64,000 nt of DNA from Actinokineospora auranticolor (GCF_002934265.1 NZ_PTIX01000006.1:1-64000), one strand, 5' to 3'. Counted from the first letter of the stretch, positions 8,013 through 17,236 are shown. Program-made: numbers and translations. The notes: a model not told the origin generated them from the sequence alone.

Positions 8013-8807
8013 ATGGCGGACATCGAGTACTCGTTCGGTACCGGTGAGGGCGCGCCGAACGTGCACCACGGTGCGGCCAACGCGGACGTCGACGGCGACG
8101 GGACCAACGACGCCATCGCGGTCGACTTCGACGGCGACGGCCGCTACGACGACCGGATGTGGGACTCCGACGGTGACGGCGTGGCCGACACCGCCCTGCT
8201 GGACTACAACGACGACGGCGTCGCGGAATCCGCCTACAGCGACCCGACCGGCCTCGGCACCTGGAACGAGAAGGGCATCGGCGGCGACCACACCGAGCCG
8301 ACCCCGACCGACCAGGCGCCCACCGACACGACGGGCACGGGCACCACCGACGACTCCGACGTCGCCGGTCCCAAGGAGTCGACCACCGACGACACCGGCG
8401 CGGTGACCGAGGACGGCAGCAGCGCCGACGACAACGTCGAGCCCACCGGCAACACCACGGACGACACCACCGACGACCAGTCCCAGGACGTCCCCTCCGA
8501 CGTCCCCGTGGACGACCTGCCCCCGGCCCACCCGACCACCGAGGACGACCCGTTCGGCGAGCACGCGGACGGCTCCGCCGACAGCGGCACCACGGACACG
8601 GCCGACACCACGGACACCTCCGCGGACCTGCCCGACGACACCATCGTCGACGACACCCAGGACGTCCCCGCCACCGACGACACCACCGACGACACCACCG
8701 GCGACGACCCCTACGCCGACGACTCGGCGATGGACGACTACTGCGGCCCCGCCGACGACAGCTCCTCCGCCGAGGGCCTGTCCGACTGGTACGCCGACCT
8801 CCAGTAG
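8013..8807 (+). CDS. Very acidic Asp/Thr-rich protein with DGDG calcium-loop-like repeats
   Basis: A 264-residue protein behind a strong site (AGAGGGGG, 8 bases before ATG). Residues about 25-75 hold four spaced motifs, DVDGDGTNDA, DFDGDGRYDD, DSDGDGVADT and DYNDDGVAES. These match the DxDxDG calcium loop of dockerin, thrombospondin-3 and EF-hand-like repeats. The rest is low complexity, full of TDDTTDD, with extreme negative charge and a C-terminal DDYCGPADDSSS. No signal peptide or membrane segment is visible, which is odd for a calcium-repeat protein. It may belong to a domain-of-unknown-function family common in Pseudonocardiales (possibly DUF6802; from memory). Function unknown. Confidence 0.75.
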   Translation: MADIEYSFGTGEGAPNVHHGAANADVDGDGTNDAIAVDFDGDGRYDDRMWDSDGDGVADTALLDYNDDGVAESAYSDPTGLGTWNEKGIGGDHTEPTPTDQAPTDTTGTGTTDDSDVAGPKESTTDDTGAVTEDGSSADDNVEPTGNTTDDTTDDQSQDVPSDVPVDDLPPAHPTTEDDPFGEHADGSADSGTTDTADTTDTSADLPDDTIVDDTQDVPATDDTTDDTTGDDPYADDSAMDDYCGPADDSSSAEGLSDWYADLQ

Positions 8808-8812
8808 GCACG

Positions 8813-8839
8813 GTGAGGCCCGCCACGCGCGGGCCTCAC
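8813..8839 (+). terminator. Stem-loop terminator after the acidic protein gene
   Basis: GTGAGGCCCGC (8813-8823) pairs perfectly with GCGGGCCTCAC (8829-8839) around a 5-base loop, 6 bases after the stop codon. There is no T-run, as usual in actinomycetes. Confidence 0.75.
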
Positions 8840-8870
8840 GGCACCGCACGCCCCGAAGCGCGCGGCCAGC

Positions 8871-8882
8871 TAGCCTGGTCGG
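8871..8882 (+). promoter_or_regulatory. Leaderless-type promoter of dusB
   Basis: TAGCCT (8871-8876) fits the TANNNT -10 consensus and lies 6 bases before the GTG start of dusB. There is no Shine-Dalgarno. The mRNA probably begins at the start codon. Confidence 0.5.
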
Positions 8883-10013
8883 GTGACCCCTCCGCTCAAG
8901 ATCGGGCAGTACGGGGTGGATCCCGCCGTCGTGCTCGCACCGATGGCGGGAATCACCAACGTCGCGTTCCGACAGCTCTGCCGGGAGTTCGGCAGCCCCA
9001 CCTCGCTCTACGTCTGCGAGATGGTCACCGCGCGCGCGATCGTCGAGCGCGACTCCAAGACGCTGGAGATGATGACCTTCGGGGAGCACGAGCACCCCCG
9101 CTCGTTGCAGCTCTACAGCGTCGACCCGCGCAACGTCACCGACGCCGTCACGATGATCGCCGCCGAGGGCATGGCCGACCACCTGGACATGAACTTCGGC
9201 TGCCCGGTGCCCAAGGTGACCCGCAAGGGCGGTGGCGCGGCCCTGCCCTACAAGCGCAGGCTCTTCGCCGAGATCGTGCGGGCCGCTGTGCGCGCCGCCG
9301 AGCCAGCGGGCATCCCGGTGACGGTCAAGTTCCGCGTCGGCATCGACGACGACCACCACACCTACCTCGACGCGGGGCGCATCGCCGAGGCCGAGGGGGC
9401 CGTCGCGGTCGCGCTGCACGCCCGCACCGCGGCCCAGCGCTACTCCGGCCAGGCCGACTGGTCGCACATCGCCCGCCTCAAGGAGGCCGTGACCACCGTC
9501 CCGGTACTGGGCAACGGCGACATCTTCTGCGCGGACGACGCGCTGCGCATGGTCGCCGAGACGGGCTGCGACGGCGTCGTGGTCGGACGCGGCTGCCTGG
9601 GCAGGCCCTGGCTGTTCCGCGAGCTGCACGCCGCCTTCACCGGCCAGCCGCTGCCCGAGGGCCCGTCGCTCGGCGAGGTCGGCGCGATCCTGCACCGGCA
9701 CGCCATCCTGCTGTCCGCGCACATCGGCGAGGAGAAGGGCGTGCGGGACCTGCGCAAGCACATGGCCTGGTACCTGCGCGGCTTCCCCATCGGCTCGGAC
9801 CTGCGCAAGTCGTTCGGGCTGGTGAGCACCCTGGCCGAGCTGGCCGACCTGATCGGCGCGCTCGACCACGCCGCCCCCTACCCGCCCGACGCCGAGGGGC
9901 CGCGCGGGCGGCAGGGCTCGCCGGGGCGGGTCGTGCTGCCGGAGGGCTGGCTGGACGACCCGGAGGACGCCGCCGTGCCCGACGGGGCCGAACTGATGCA
10001 CTCGGGGGGCTGA
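8883..10013 (+). CDS. dusB: tRNA-dihydrouridine synthase
   Basis: A 376-residue flavoenzyme that reduces uridine to dihydrouridine in tRNA D-loops using NADPH and FMN. The TIM barrel opens with VVLAPMAGITNVAFRQLC. The catalytic cysteine sits in DHLDMNFGCPVPKVTRKG (about residue 108). Phosphate- and FMN-binding segments are VTVKFRVGID, ALHARTAAQRYSG and VLGNGDIF followed by DGVVVGRGCLGRPW. The C-terminal helical tRNA-binding domain includes RKHMAWYLRGFP. Start is GTG 8883, apparently leaderless. It overlaps the lipoprotein gene downstream by TGATG. The order dusB then LCP protein then phoU matches mycobacteria (Rv0823c to Rv0821c). Confidence 0.95.
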   Translation: MTPPLKIGQYGVDPAVVLAPMAGITNVAFRQLCREFGSPTSLYVCEMVTARAIVERDSKTLEMMTFGEHEHPRSLQLYSVDPRNVTDAVTMIAAEGMADHLDMNFGCPVPKVTRKGGGAALPYKRRLFAEIVRAAVRAAEPAGIPVTVKFRVGIDDDHHTYLDAGRIAEAEGAVAVALHARTAAQRYSGQADWSHIARLKEAVTTVPVLGNGDIFCADDALRMVAETGCDGVVVGRGCLGRPWLFRELHAAFTGQPLPEGPSLGEVGAILHRHAILLSAHIGEEKGVRDLRKHMAWYLRGFPIGSDLRKSFGLVSTLAELADLIGALDHAAPYPPDAEGPRGRQGSPGRVVLPEGWLDDPEDAAVPDGAELMHSGG

Positions 10014-10480
10014 TGCGCTCGCTCGCCCGCGTGCGCGTTCTGGGCGCCTTGGTGCTCGCGCTGACCGTGGCGGGGTGCACGACGACCGTCGCCGGTAGCC
10101 CGGTGGCGTCCATCAGCTCGTCCCCGCAGGACCGCGACCTCATCACCCGCTACTTCACCGAGTTCAACGAGTCCGGCGACGAGGGCGTCAGCACCCAGCG
10201 GATGTTCCAGCGCGACACCGAGCACCCCGACTTCACCGCGGGCGGCTGCGACTTGGGGAACCTGGTGCTGCACATCGAGCCCGCGCTGTCCACGCTGCGC
10301 CTAGACCTGAAGTGGAAGCCGGATGGCGCCAAGAAGCGCCCCCGCGGGTCGGTCTACGTAGTAGGCGTTTCGGTGCGCATCCGCCAAGGCGGTGTCACCC
10401 TCGCGGAGCAGATCGGCTCGCAGCGGCTCGTCGTGCTGGACGGGAAGGTGTACGGCTTCACTCCGTGCCCGACCAGGTGA
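10013..10480 (+). CDS. Small secreted lipoprotein, unknown function
   Basis: 155 residues. A basic start (MRSLARVRV) and hydrophobic stretch end in the lipobox LTVAGC, so it should be lipid-anchored on the outer face of the membrane with Cys about residue 22. The mature part contains two further Cys (GGCDLGN and FTPCPTR), a likely disulfide pair, and no domain that I can name. Its ATG overlaps the dusB stop, so translation is coupled, although a lipoprotein has no obvious link to tRNA modification. Confidence 0.8.
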   Translation: MRSLARVRVLGALVLALTVAGCTTTVAGSPVASISSSPQDRDLITRYFTEFNESGDEGVSTQRMFQRDTEHPDFTAGGCDLGNLVLHIEPALSTLRLDLKWKPDGAKKRPRGSVYVVGVSVRIRQGGVTLAEQIGSQRLVVLDGKVYGFTPCPTR

Positions 10481-10654
10481 CTCCAAACGGGTGATGCGGG
10501 TTCGGTGCGGACCGCGACCAAGCTGCGGATTCGTCACTGGATCGGCGCAGCATGGGGTCCACCAGTAGGGGGAATTCCTGCGTCCATGCGTCCTGGTCGC
10601 TCAAGCGTGACCTCTTCTCTGACGACACATCACGTACGTAGGGAGGTGACCGCG

Positions 10655-11578
10655 GTGGCCGTTCTGGGACGAGGCGTCGCCAAACCGGGACCCGACCAGC
10701 GGGACAACCCCTGGCAGGACAACCGGACCAGCGAGCCGACCGTGCCGCTGCGCCACCCCGCGATCACCGAGCGCGCGGAGCACCCGGACGACCCGCCCGC
10801 CGACACCGCGAACCTGATCAGCCTGCACGAGGAGATCGCCGCGCTGCTGGCCTCGCGCGGGCAGTACCGGCAGGCCTACCAGCACCTGCGGTCCGCGCTC
10901 GACCTGATCACCGAGCTGGGCACCGCGCCGCAGATCCCGGAGCAGTTCCGCCGCGAGGTGGACCGGCTGCGCCGCGAGCACGCCGAGGCGCACGAGCAGA
11001 GCATCCGCGACAGCCTCACCGCCAGCTACAACCGCCGCTACCTCGACCAGCGGCTGGTCGACCTGGTGGCCGGTCAGGGCCTGGCCGACGGGCTCGCCGT
11101 GGCGCTGGTCGACCTGGACTGGTTCAAGCAGGTCAACGACACCTTCGGCCACCTCGTCGGCGACCGGGTGCTGCAGCGGGTGGTGGAACTGCTCCAGGAG
11201 GGCCTGCCCGACGGCGGGTTCTGCGCCCGCTACGGCGGCGAGGAGTTCGTGCTCGTGCTCCCGGGGGTCGACCGCCGGACGGCGGTGGACCTCGCCGAGG
11301 CGGCCCGCGCGCGGGTGGAGCACTTCCCGTGGTCGAGCCTCGTGCTGGGGCTGCGCGTCACGATCAGCATCGGATTGGCGCACCAACCGGCCATCCGAGT
11401 GGCGGACAACACACCGGCCGCTCCAGAGCGTCAGCTCCGGGAAGCGGACGCGCTGCTGTACACAGCCAAGCAGTCCGGCCGCAACGCGGTCGCATATCAG
11501 CTGGACGGCACGGCTCACCTGGCCGGAGCCGCCGCGGGCAGGCGGGCCGTGAGCGCCCACCGCGTGTCCGCGCGCTGA
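10655..11578 (+). CDS. Diguanylate cyclase (GGDEF domain)
   Basis: About 307 residues from GTG 10655, 8 bases after GGGAGG. A disordered N terminus is followed by a helical TPR-like segment (LHEEIAALLASRGQYRQAY) and a coiled coil (RREVDRLRREHAEAHEQS), then a GGDEF domain beginning DSLTASYNRRYLDQRL. The active-site motif is RYGGEEFVLVLPG near residue 194, with the metal Asp in VALVDLDWFKQVND. All catalytic positions are present, so it should make c-di-GMP from two GTP. No RxxD inhibitory site is seen five residues before GGEEF. The soluble, membrane-free design suggests a cytoplasmic cue sensed through the N-terminal part. Confidence 0.9.
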   Translation: MAVLGRGVAKPGPDQRDNPWQDNRTSEPTVPLRHPAITERAEHPDDPPADTANLISLHEEIAALLASRGQYRQAYQHLRSALDLITELGTAPQIPEQFRREVDRLRREHAEAHEQSIRDSLTASYNRRYLDQRLVDLVAGQGLADGLAVALVDLDWFKQVNDTFGHLVGDRVLQRVVELLQEGLPDGGFCARYGGEEFVLVLPGVDRRTAVDLAEAARARVEHFPWSSLVLGLRVTISIGLAHQPAIRVADNTPAAPERQLREADALLYTAKQSGRNAVAYQLDGTAHLAGAAAGRRAVSAHRVSAR

Positions 11579-11833
11579 CCGCACGACCGTGGAGGCATTA
11601 GTCCGATCGGGCTAGCTCAATCCGCGAATCTCCGTACTGATAGTGAACAAACCTCGGACTGCCGTCGTCACGAGCGACCTCCATCCGTACTATCGCTCCC
11701 GCGCCGCGTGACACGATCGGGTAAGCAACCGAACGCGACGCCGCAACAGGTTGATAACCAACTGACAACGCTTCGAGCAGGTACCCCGGTTGGGTGCGGG
11801 GTAGGCCCAGGTAGCTAGGCGAAGGGAGTACGG

Positions 11834-14800
11834 GTGCCGGACGACTACGACCGCGACCCGGGCTCATCGAACAACGACCGCGGCACGGGCGCGCCGAACG
11901 GTGCCCCGTCGTCCGGGGGCAGGCGCCGGGCCCCGGAGCCGACCGAGCAGCCGCGACGCAGGCGCCGGTCGATGGAGGGCGCGGGCGGGGTCAGCGTGTC
12001 CGATCTGGTCGAGCGGCACAGCGGCTCCCGGTCGAACCTGATGCCCGTCCCGGACGCCGATGAGGCCGACGAGGTACCGAGACGCCAGGCGCGGCGCCAG
12101 GACGCCCCCACGGGGCGCAGGGCCGCCCCCGAGCCCGAGTCCCGGCACTCGCAGCCCGCCGAGCCCACGGGCGGTGGCCGCAGGCGGCGCGCGGACGAAC
12201 CGGACGAGCCGCCGGTGCACCGCAACGAGATAGAGACCGGCGGCAGGCGGTTCCCGCCGCCGCCCCCCGAGGAGCCCGTCGAGCCGCCCCGCCCGGCCCC
12301 GGTGGCCGAGCGCCCCGAGCCCCCGCGCCCGGACCGGCGCACCCGGACCTCGACCCACGCGGTGCCCGCCGACGTGCTGGCCCAGTCGACCGGCCAGCGC
12401 CCGCCGGAGCGGCCCGCGGCCGAGCCCGAGCCGGACATGCCCCGGTCGGTCCTGGACCTGCTGGGCGGCGCGCCCGCGCCGGTCGGGAAACGGGCCAAGA
12501 AGGAGAACTTCGCCGAGTCGGCGAGCCGCGGCAGGCAGGACGCCCAGCGCGCGCTGCCCGGCAACCAGCCGCCGCCCCGGCACGGCGAGCCGGACGAGCC
12601 CCGGATCGGCAGGCGCTCGCTGGCCGAGCGGGCGAGCCGCCGCGGCCGGTCCGAGAACGGTCCGGCGCACCCGCCGGGCACCCCGGACTTCCCGCTGGAC
12701 GCGGAGCACCGCCCGCCCGCCGCGGGCGCCCAGCCGCGTCCGGAGGGCGCGCCGGGCCGCGCGCCGCGCGCAGGCCGCGCACCACGACCCGACGACCGCT
12801 CCGGCGAGTTCCCGACGCAGGTCGAGGGTCCCCTGCCCGACGACCGCTCGGGCCAGTTCCCGGCAGGCCGCGCCCCGCGCCCGAGCAGGCCCCCGCAGCC
12901 CACCGAGTTCCCGACCCAGGTCGACGGCCCCCGCCTCGACGACCGCTCGGGCGAGCTCCCGCGCGCACCGCGACCGGCCAAGGGCAACGGCCGGGGACCG
13001 CGCCCGTCCGGCGAGATCCAGGCCGACAACCCCCGTGCCCCACGCCCCGGCCAGCCGAACGGCCGCCCCCAGGCGGACCAGTTCGCGGCCAACGGGCAGG
13101 CGCACGACGACCGCGTGGCCGACGCCCCGCGCGCACCGCGCCCGGGCCGTCTCCAGCCGGACCAGTTCCCGGTCAACGGACACGCGCCGCACCCCGAGGA
13201 CCGCTCCGGCGAGTTCCCGGTGGACCCGTTGCGCGCGCCGCGCCGTCCCCAGGCGGACCAGTTCCCGCCCAACGGGCACGCGCACGACGACCGCGCAGGC
13301 GAGATCCCGGTGGACAACTCGCGCGCCCCGCGCCCCGGTCGCCCCCAGGCGGACCAGTTCGCGAACGGGCACGCGCCCCACCACGACGATCGGTCGGGCG
13401 AGATCCCGGTCGACCCGTCGCGGGCGCCGCGCCCCGGTCGTCCTCAGCCGGACCAGTTCGCCGCCAACGGCCGGGCACCGCATCCGAACGACCAGTCCGG
13501 CGAGATCCCGGTGGACAACGCGCGCGCACCGCGCCGGGGTCCGCACCCCGACGGCGAAATCCCCGTCGACGCGGCACGGGGAGCACGTCCGGGTCACGCA
13601 CCGCACCCGGACGACCGCTCCGGCGAGTTCCAGGCCGACCCCTCGCGCGCGCCGCGCCCCGGCCAGCCGAACGGCCGCCCCCAGCCGGACCAGTTCCCGG
13701 TCAACGGCCGCGCCCCGCACGCCGACGAGCGCTCCGGCGAGTTCCCGGTGGACCCGTCGCGCGGCCCGGCCAACGGCCGCCCCCGCCAGCCGCAGCCGGA
13801 CCGCTCGGGCGAGTTCCCGCCCCGGCTCGACGGGCCGCCCGCCGACGACCGCTCCGGCGAGTACCCCCGCCCCGCCAACGGCCGCCCCCGGCAGCCGCAG
13901 CCGGACCGCTCCGGCGAGTTCCCCACCCAGGTCGACGGCCCCCGCCAGGACCGCTCGGGGCAGTTCCCGACCCAGGGCGGGCCGAACCCGGCGCCGCGCC
14001 CCGATGACCGCTCCGGCCAGTTCCGCACCCCGCACCCCGACGACCGGTCCGGGCAGTTCCCCGCCAACGGCGACGGCAGGCCCCGGCCGCGCCCCGCGCC
14101 GCAGGGCGAGGGCCAGTTCCCGGGCGGTGGCCAGTTCCCGGGCGGTGGCCAGTTCCCGAACGACCGGCCCATCGGCGAGCAGCCGCAGTCCTCCGGCCAC
14201 ACCCCGCACCCCGGGCGTCCCGGACCGGTTCGCCCTGGTCCCGGGCCGAACCGGCGTCCCGGCGAGCAGTCCGGGCCGTTCCCGGTGAGCCAGGCGCCGC
14301 GCCCCGGTGAGGGGTCGGGCCAGTTCCCGATCAGCGAGCGCCCCCAGGGCTCGGGGCACATGCCGCACCCCGGCCGTCCCGACCAGCCGATCGCCGGGGC
14401 ACCGCAGTCCTCCGGGCACCTGCCGCACCCCGGCCGACCGGACCAGCCGATCGCCGGGGCACCGCAGCCGTCCGGCCACCTGCCACACCCGGGCCCCCGC
14501 GCCGACCAGCCGGGCGACCAGCCCCAGCCGTCGGGGACGTTCCCGGCGCCGGGCGGGCAGTCCGGGCAGTTCCCCGTCGCGGGTGACGGCGGCAAGCCGC
14601 ACATCCCGCGCCAGCAGCCGCCCGGGCAGTCGTCCATGCCCCCCAAGCCGGACGCGGACGCGGAGACCCCGGCCGAGGCGCCGGAGCGCGTCGGGCTGAC
14701 GCCGCCGCCGGGCACCACGCCGCAGGAGCTCGTCGGGCTGACCACCGAGATGGAGCCCATCGGCGAGGCCGTGCAGAAGCGGCGCCGGGTGGACCAGACG

Positions 14801-16489
14801 CTGGCCCGGTTCTCCAAGGTGCACGACGAGCTCAAGGCCGAGGAGAAGGCCCGCAAGTCCCGCAAGATGAAGCTGACCCCGTGGGCCAACGACGACGACG
14901 AGCTGGAGCAGAAGCTCGACGAGCTGTCCCAGCCCGAGCCGACCGAGGTCGTGCGACCGGTGTCGGTGGACGGCCCGGACGCCGAGGCGGCCGACGAGGA
15001 CGAGAAGCCCAAGCGCAGCCGCTGGTCGCGGATCACGAAGGTGTTCTCCGGGTCCACCGCGGTGCTGGTGTTCATCGGCACGGGTGTCGGCTGGGGCTTC
15101 AAGGAGTACGCGAACGGCAGCATCGAGCAGGTGCGCGCGCTGGTCGGCGACGAGTCCGTGCAGAACCCGCAGGCGCAGCTCGGCGACGAGAACTTCCTGC
15201 TGGTCGGCTCGGACACCCGCGAGGGCGCCGACGCCGAGGAGGGGGTCGGCGACACGCAGACGGTGCCGGGCGCGCGCTCGGACACCGTGATGGTGGCGCA
15301 CATCCCGGCCGACCGCAGCCGCGTGGTGATCGTCAACTTCCCGCGCGACCTGGAGATCAGCAGGCCTGCGTGCGAGCGCTTCGACTCGAAGGCCGTGCGC
15401 TACACCGGCGACCAGTCGCCCGCGGTGAAGATCGCCAAGATGAACACCGCCTACCAGGTGGGCGGCCCGCTGTGCGTGACCAAGGTCGTGCAGGAGCTGT
15501 CCGGCCTGCACATCACCCGGTTCCTCAGCATCGACTTCAACGGCTTCCGCGGCATGGTCGACGCGGTGGACGGCGTCAACGTCTGCGTCGAGCAGCCGAT
15601 GTTCGACACCATGCTGAACAAGTGGATCGTCCAGGAGCCGGGCAAGGAGGTGCTGCTGCACGGCGAGCAGGCGCTCGACTTCGTGCGCGCGCGGCACGTG
15701 CGCGGCGACAAGACCTCCGACTACGGCCGGATCAAGCGGCAGCAGCGGTTCCTGTCGTCCCTGCTGCGCAAGGCGATGTCCGGTCAACTGCTGTTCGACC
15801 CCGCGCGGCTGGCCCAGTTCACCGGCGCGGTCACCGCGTCGACGCTGGGTGACAACGTCAACGTCGACGCGCTGGCCAACCTCGGCGCGTCGCTGCAGAA
15901 CCTGGAGGCCGGGCGGGTCACCTTCGTGACCATCCCGACCGTGGGCCTGCCCAACGGGCGCGGCAACGAGGTCCTGCGCCGCGACGACGCGCACGCGCTA
16001 TTCCAGGCGATCATCGACGGCGAGCCGCTGCCCGGCGAGGCCGCCGCGCCGCCCGCCCCGGACAACGGCACCCAGCAGCAGGCCGCGCCGATCCGCGAGC
16101 AGGTGGACCCGAAGACGCTGAAGATCCAGGTGCTCAACGGCGGCAACGCCACCGGCGGCATCGCCAAGCGCACCGCGGAGCGGTTGGGGGAGTTCGGTTT
16201 CACCGTGGTGCAGACCGGTGTCGGCGCGAACGTGCCGAAGACCGTGGTGCGCTACGGCAAGGGCCACGAGGCCGCGGCGCAGACCCTGGCCTCGACCGTG
16301 CCCGGCGCGGTGATGCAGGAGGACCCGTCGATGTCCGGGGCGCTGGTGCTCGTGCTCGGCCCGGAGTTCGCCGGACAGGTGGCGGCCCCCGGTGGTCCCG
16401 GTGCCACGCCCACGACCCCCGCGGAGCCCAAGCCGGAGTTGCCGAAGAACCTGGCCACCATCAACGGCGGCGACCCGACCTGCGCCTAA
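11834..16489 (+). CDS. LytR-CpsA-Psr (LCP) family protein with a giant repetitive N-terminal tail
   Basis: 1551 residues from GTG 11834 (GAAGGGA just upstream). Residues 1 to about 1065 are a cytoplasmic, Pro/Arg/Asp/Gly-rich disordered tail built on dozens of degenerate units such as DDRSGEFPVDPSRAPRPG and variants RSGQFPANG. A single membrane helix lies at about 1072-1090 (STAVLVFIGTGVGWGF). The extracellular LCP catalytic domain spans about 1119-1325 (ENFLLVGSDTREG, RSDTVMVAHIP, VNFPRDLEI, ALDFVRARH with the Arg residues that bind polyprenyl pyrophosphate). A LytR_C domain follows at about 1429-1512 (KIQVLNGGNATGGIAKRTAE). LCP enzymes ligate arabinogalactan or teichoic-type polymers to peptidoglycan. 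It corresponds in position to mycobacterial Rv0822c, but the tail here is far longer than usual. Confidence 0.93.
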   Translation: MPDDYDRDPGSSNNDRGTGAPNGAPSSGGRRRAPEPTEQPRRRRRSMEGAGGVSVSDLVERHSGSRSNLMPVPDADEADEVPRRQARRQDAPTGRRAAPEPESRHSQPAEPTGGGRRRRADEPDEPPVHRNEIETGGRRFPPPPPEEPVEPPRPAPVAERPEPPRPDRRTRTSTHAVPADVLAQSTGQRPPERPAAEPEPDMPRSVLDLLGGAPAPVGKRAKKENFAESASRGRQDAQRALPGNQPPPRHGEPDEPRIGRRSLAERASRRGRSENGPAHPPGTPDFPLDAEHRPPAAGAQPRPEGAPGRAPRAGRAPRPDDRSGEFPTQVEGPLPDDRSGQFPAGRAPRPSRPPQPTEFPTQVDGPRLDDRSGELPRAPRPAKGNGRGPRPSGEIQADNPRAPRPGQPNGRPQADQFAANGQAHDDRVADAPRAPRPGRLQPDQFPVNGHAPHPEDRSGEFPVDPLRAPRRPQADQFPPNGHAHDDRAGEIPVDNSRAPRPGRPQADQFANGHAPHHDDRSGEIPVDPSRAPRPGRPQPDQFAANGRAPHPNDQSGEIPVDNARAPRRGPHPDGEIPVDAARGARPGHAPHPDDRSGEFQADPSRAPRPGQPNGRPQPDQFPVNGRAPHADERSGEFPVDPSRGPANGRPRQPQPDRSGEFPPRLDGPPADDRSGEYPRPANGRPRQPQPDRSGEFPTQVDGPRQDRSGQFPTQGGPNPAPRPDDRSGQFRTPHPDDRSGQFPANGDGRPRPRPAPQGEGQFPGGGQFPGGGQFPNDRPIGEQPQSSGHTPHPGRPGPVRPGPGPNRRPGEQSGPFPVSQAPRPGEGSGQFPISERPQGSGHMPHPGRPDQPIAGAPQSSGHLPHPGRPDQPIAGAPQPSGHLPHPGPRADQPGDQPQPSGTFPAPGGQSGQFPVAGDGGKPHIPRQQPPGQSSMPPKPDADAETPAEAPERVGLTPPPGTTPQELVGLTTEMEPIGEAVQKRRRVDQTLARFSKVHDELKAEEKARKSRKMKLTPWANDDDELEQKLDELSQPEPTEVVRPVSVDGPDAEAADEDEKPKRSRWSRITKVFSGSTAVLVFIGTGVGWGFKEYANGSIEQVRALVGDESVQNPQAQLGDENFLLVGSDTREGADAEEGVGDTQTVPGARSDTVMVAHIPADRSRVVIVNFPRDLEISRPACERFDSKAVRYTGDQSPAVKIAKMNTAYQVGGPLCVTKVVQELSGLHITRFLSIDFNGFRGMVDAVDGVNVCVEQPMFDTMLNKWIVQEPGKEVLLHGEQALDFVRARHVRGDKTSDYGRIKRQQRFLSSLLRKAMSGQLLFDPARLAQFTGAVTASTLGDNVNVDALANLGASLQNLEAGRVTFVTIPTVGLPNGRGNEVLRRDDAHALFQAIIDGEPLPGEAAAPPAPDNGTQQQAAPIREQVDPKTLKIQVLNGGNATGGIAKRTAERLGEFGFTVVQTGVGANVPKTVVRYGKGHEAAAQTLASTVPGAVMQEDPSMSGALVLVLGPEFAGQVAAPGGPGATPTTPAEPKPELPKNLATINGGDPTCA

Positions 16490-16509
16490 CCAGGCCTGGA
16501 GCACGTCCC

Positions 16510-16564
16510 GTTCATTTCGGGTTCATCTGGCGATGGCGCATCTCCGCGTACCGGCATCTAGGCT
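16510..16564 (+). promoter_or_regulatory. PHO box and leaderless promoter of phoU
   Basis: GTTCATTTCGG and GTTCATCTGGC (16510-16531) are two adjacent 11-base direct repeats matching the actinomycete PhoP box (GTTCACC-type units). TAGGCT at 16559-16564 is a -10 element, and ATG 16571 lies 6 bases beyond. This indicates phosphate-starvation control and a leaderless message. Confidence 0.75.
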
Positions 16565-16570
16565 GTGCGC

Positions 16571-17236
16571 ATGCGTGAGGCTTATCAATCCGAGCTCGGA
16601 CAGCTCGCTGACAAATTGGCGAGCATGTGCTCAATGGTCGCCGACGCTATGGAACTGGCCACCCGGGCGCTGCTGGAAGCCAACCTCGGCCTCGCCGAGC
16701 AGGTGATCACCGGCGACGAGCGGATCGACGACGCCAGGTCCGCGTGCGAGGAGCAGGCGTACGCGCTGCTCGCGCTGCAGGCCCCCGTCGCGACCGACCT
16801 GCGGACCGTGCTGGCCGCCATCCACGCCGCCGAGAGCCTGGAGCGGATGGGCGACCTGGCCCTGCACGTGGCCAAGGCGGCCCGGCGCAGGCACCCGGCC
16901 CCGGTGCTGCCGGAGCCGGTGAACCGCTACTTCGCCGAGATGGGCCGCGTCGCGGTGCAGCTCGCGCGCCGGGCGGAGGAGGTCATCCGCAGCCAGGACG
17001 TCGCCGCCGCCCGCGCCATCGAGGACGCCGACGACGAGATGGACGACCTGCACCGCCACCTGTTCACCCTGATCATGAACAAGGAGTGGGAACACGGCGT
17101 CGCCTCGGCGGTCGACGTGACCCTCCTGGGCCGCTTCTACGAGCGCTACGCCGACCACGCCGTCTCCGTGGCGAAGCGGGTCGTGTTCGTGGTCACCGGC
17201 CGCATGCCCGGCACCGTCAGCGACGACGACCTGTAA
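16571..17236 (+). CDS. phoU: Phosphate signalling complex protein PhoU
   Basis: 221 residues, two tandem three-helix PhoU domains. Each carries the metal-binding acidic motif: ITGDERIDDARSACEEQ with AAESLERMGDLALHVAK in the first, and IEDADDEMDDLHRHLF with GRFYERYADHAVSVAKR in the second. PhoU links the Pst transporter to the PhoR sensor kinase and damps Pho signalling when phosphate is plentiful. It is separated from pstSCAB by a type VII group but both have PHO boxes. It equals the mycobacterial phoY2 position. Confidence 0.95.
   Translation: MREAYQSELGQLADKLASMCSMVADAMELATRALLEANLGLAEQVITGDERIDDARSACEEQAYALLALQAPVATDLRTVLAAIHAAESLERMGDLALHVAKAARRRHPAPVLPEPVNRYFAEMGRVAVQLARRAEEVIRSQDVAAARAIEDADDEMDDLHRHLFTLIMNKEWEHGVASAVDVTLLGRFYERYADHAVSVAKRVVFVVTGRMPGTVSDDDL

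Noticed and set aside
12780-14640. Short repeated blocks that might look like a CRISPR array
   Set aside because: The repeats are in-frame coding units of the LCP tail with variable spacing; there are no fixed repeat-spacer units and no cas genes.
11864-15994. 1376-codon minus-strand frame opposite the LCP gene
   Set aside because: It is a mirror of the repetitive coding sequence; low complexity with no start signal. The LCP frame has a clear family domain.
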